6,922 nucleotides of DNA from Verrucomicrobiaceae bacterium (GTDB lineage Bacteria > Verrucomicrobiota > Verrucomicrobiia > Verrucomicrobiales > Verrucomicrobiaceae): NCBI GenBank assembly GCA_947463285.1, contig CANHTV010000201.1:1-6922 (forward strand), given 5' to 3'. Below the pieces are notes generated by a model that was not told where the DNA came from, did no database searches, and saw only the letters and a program-made list of their open reading frames with translations. Of the stretch, positions 5,277-6,922 are shown in pieces (positions within the stretch are counted from its first letter, which is position 1; every line of letters begins with the position of its first letter). Position numbers and translations under genes: made by a program.

Positions 5277-6922
5277 ATGCCCCGACATTCATTTTTGCTC
5301 AGCACCTCGTTCGTTTTCATGACGGCGATCACGCCGTTATCCGCTCAGTCGCCCGCGACACCAACGCGCACCTTGTTCGTCAACGGAGATAAGTTCACCC
5401 TGCATCCAGGTGGCCAGGAACGACTTCCTGTTCTGAACAACGACTATAGCAAAGCGGGCAAGATCGACTCCCGAACGCTGGTGATCGAAACCCCGCCGAC
5501 TCACGGGCAAGCCATCGTGATGGAGGGCGGCATCATCGAATACACGCACAGCGGAGTTGGCTTTGAAAACGACTCGTTCGTCTATCGTGTCGCCACTCAG
5601 AATGGGGATTCTGCGACGGCCAAGGTCTCCATCAGCCTTTCCAAGCAGCTGCGGCTGACCAATGCCACGCTCAATGTGCCAGCGGCTCCGCCGTCCACCG
5701 CCTATGAATGGACGGATGCGCTGCCGGGACTGCGTTTTGACGAGCCCTGCGGCCTGGAGTCTATCGCGGGCAAATCCCCACGCTTGTTTGTCCTCGAGAA
5801 GAAATTAGGGATCATCCGCCTGGTCCCGGATCTGAAGGCCCCGAAGCTGGAGTCCCTTATCTTTTTGGATCTCAACGCCCTGCTCAAAAGCCGTGGAGAG
5901 AAGCTAGCGACGGAAAACGAACAAGGGCTCACGGGCATCGCGGTTCATCCGAAACAGGAAGAGAACCGCCAGTTCTTTGTCTTTTATTCGATCAAGAAAT
6001 CGGATGGCCGATCTTATGAACGCGTCTCGCGTTTCGAAGGGCGGGCTGACAATCCCATGCTGGCGGACAGCGCTTCTGAGGTCGTTTTCATCGAGCAACT
6101 TGATCAAGCTCCCAATCACCAAGGTTCATCTCTGCGCTTTGGCCCTGACGGCTATCTCTACATCTCCCTCGGTGATGAAGGCGGCCAGAATGACCAATAC
6201 GAAAATGGCCAGAACATCAGCAAAAACTTCTTCTCCGGCATCCTTCGCATCGATGTGGATCGCAAGCCCGGCGGCTTGGAGCCTAACCCGCATCCCGCCA
6301 TCCCCCTCACCGATGGCAAAGCCCGCTTCACTATTCCTAAGGACAATCCATTCGTCCATCAAAGCATCGGCGGCTCATGGAACGGCATGCTCAATGGCGT
6401 GACCCTCACCGCCTTGGACAAAGTACGCACTGAGTTCTGGGCCATCGGTATGCGCAATCCCTGGCAGATACATTTTGATCCCAAAACCGGCGATCTCTGG
6501 ATGGCCGATGTCGGCGGCGGCTCCTGGGAGGAAGTGAACATCGTCACGCGAGGCGGCAACTATGGCTGGCCCTACCGCGAAGGCCTGGCCTCAGGCCCCA
6601 AGAAACCCACGGCCGCCGAAACCGCCTTTGAAAGTGTGCCTTCACTCCACGCCTATCCCCATGGCTCCGGCACCGGTCAGGGGAACTCCATCACGGGAGG
6701 CCTCGTCTATCATGGCAGCCGATTCCCTGAACTGGCAGGGAAATACCTCTTCGCCGACTATACCTCGGGCAATCTGTGGAGCCTCCTGCGCCGCGAGGGC
6801 AAGCCGCCCGTGGTCACACGCCTCACCGGAAAGAGTGCCATCACCGCCTTTCATGCCGATCCCACGAATGGCGACGTGCTGGCCACGGATTACAGCGGCG
6901 GCAAGATTCTCCGCCTCGTCGC
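5277..6922 (+). CDS. Secreted Ig-like + PQQ-type glucose/sorbosone dehydrogenase protein (3' truncated)
   Basis: This frame is open from ATG 5277 to the window edge (548 full codons). It starts with a signal peptide (MPRHSFLLSTSFVFMTAITPLSAQ, cleavage near 23-24). An Ig-like domain follows at about 32-122 (LPVLNNDY; DSFVYRVA), then the linker LRLTNATLNVPAAPPSTAY. A glucose/sorbosone dehydrogenase propeller runs from about 145 to the end: EQGLTGIAVHP (215-225), NHQGSSLRFGPDG (280-292), GMRNPW (391-396), EEVNIVTRGGNYGW (418-431), GNSITGG (469-475). H281 and R393/N394 correspond to the catalytic residues of soluble PQQ glucose dehydrogenase, so it is probably an active oxidoreductase. It begins 19 bp after the large fusion gene, suggesting one operon, and lacks that gene's LamG domain. 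A cytochrome module may follow the propeller, as in the neighbour, but the window ends at the last blade. There is no Shine-Dalgarno; the signal peptide fixes the start. Confidence 0.88.
   Translation, partial: MPRHSFLLSTSFVFMTAITPLSAQSPATPTRTLFVNGDKFTLHPGGQERLPVLNNDYSKAGKIDSRTLVIETPPTHGQAIVMEGGIIEYTHSGVGFENDSFVYRVATQNGDSATAKVSISLSKQLRLTNATLNVPAAPPSTAYEWTDALPGLRFDEPCGLESIAGKSPRLFVLEKKLGIIRLVPDLKAPKLESLIFLDLNALLKSRGEKLATENEQGLTGIAVHPKQEENRQFFVFYSIKKSDGRSYERVSRFEGRADNPMLADSASEVVFIEQLDQAPNHQGSSLRFGPDGYLYISLGDEGGQNDQYENGQNISKNFFSGILRIDVDRKPGGLEPNPHPAIPLTDGKARFTIPKDNPFVHQSIGGSWNGMLNGVTLTALDKVRTEFWAIGMRNPWQIHFDPKTGDLWMADVGGGSWEEVNIVTRGGNYGWPYREGLASGPKKPTAAETAFESVPSLHAYPHGSGTGQGNSITGGLVYHGSRFPELAGKYLFADYTSGNLWSLLRREGKPPVVTRLTGKSAITAFHADPTNGDVLATDYSGGKILRLV
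5370..6922 (+). repeat. Diverged duplicated module, copy 2 (Ig-like + dehydrogenase propeller)
   Basis: This is the counterpart of the module at 2342-3913, in the same order and in the next gene. The conserved linker pattern LRL-x3-T-x-NVP-x2-PP-x-T-x-Y between the Ig-like domain and the propeller shows that the two-domain unit was duplicated as a block rather than assembled twice. The copy is cut by the window end. Confidence 0.78.

Overview
The window reads as chromosomal DNA from a GC-rich Gram-negative bacterium, most likely of the Verrucomicrobiota (or the wider Planctomycetes-Verrucomicrobia group). This rests on protein content only: an NHL-propeller tail, a PmoA-like DUF6807 protein, secreted Ig-like plus glucose/sorbosone dehydrogenase proteins, a planctomycete/verrucomicrobial type of diheme module, and a C-terminal DxDxDG loop followed by a beta-rich tail ending in an FFRxRV-like sequence. 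No rRNA or other marker is present to fix the taxon. All genes lie on the + strand and no start codon has a recognisable Shine-Dalgarno sequence.

Layout: positions 1-148 carry the last 48 codons of an NHL-repeat protein. After 28 bp, 177-1406 encodes a secreted DUF6807 (PmoA-like) protein of unknown activity. A 95-bp gap leads to 1502-5257, a 1251-residue multidomain secreted protein: LamG-like lectin fold, bacterial Ig-like domain, PQQ-type glucose/sorbosone dehydrogenase propeller, diheme c-type cytochrome module of the HNE_0200/SO2930 kind, a calcium-loop motif and a beta-rich tail. Only 19 bp further on, 5277-6922 encodes a second, shorter-fronted relative (signal peptide, Ig-like domain, same propeller) that runs off the end of the window.

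Inferred role: the two large proteins look like an exported sugar- or polyol-oxidising pair in which electrons from a PQQ-containing propeller could pass to covalently bound hemes, directly by fusion in the first protein. The LamG and Ig-like parts would supply substrate binding, spacing or surface display. The DUF6807 and NHL genes are consistent with a carbohydrate-related secreted protein locus, but nothing in the sequence proves a functional link. No RNA genes, mobile elements, CRISPR arrays or convincing terminators were seen.
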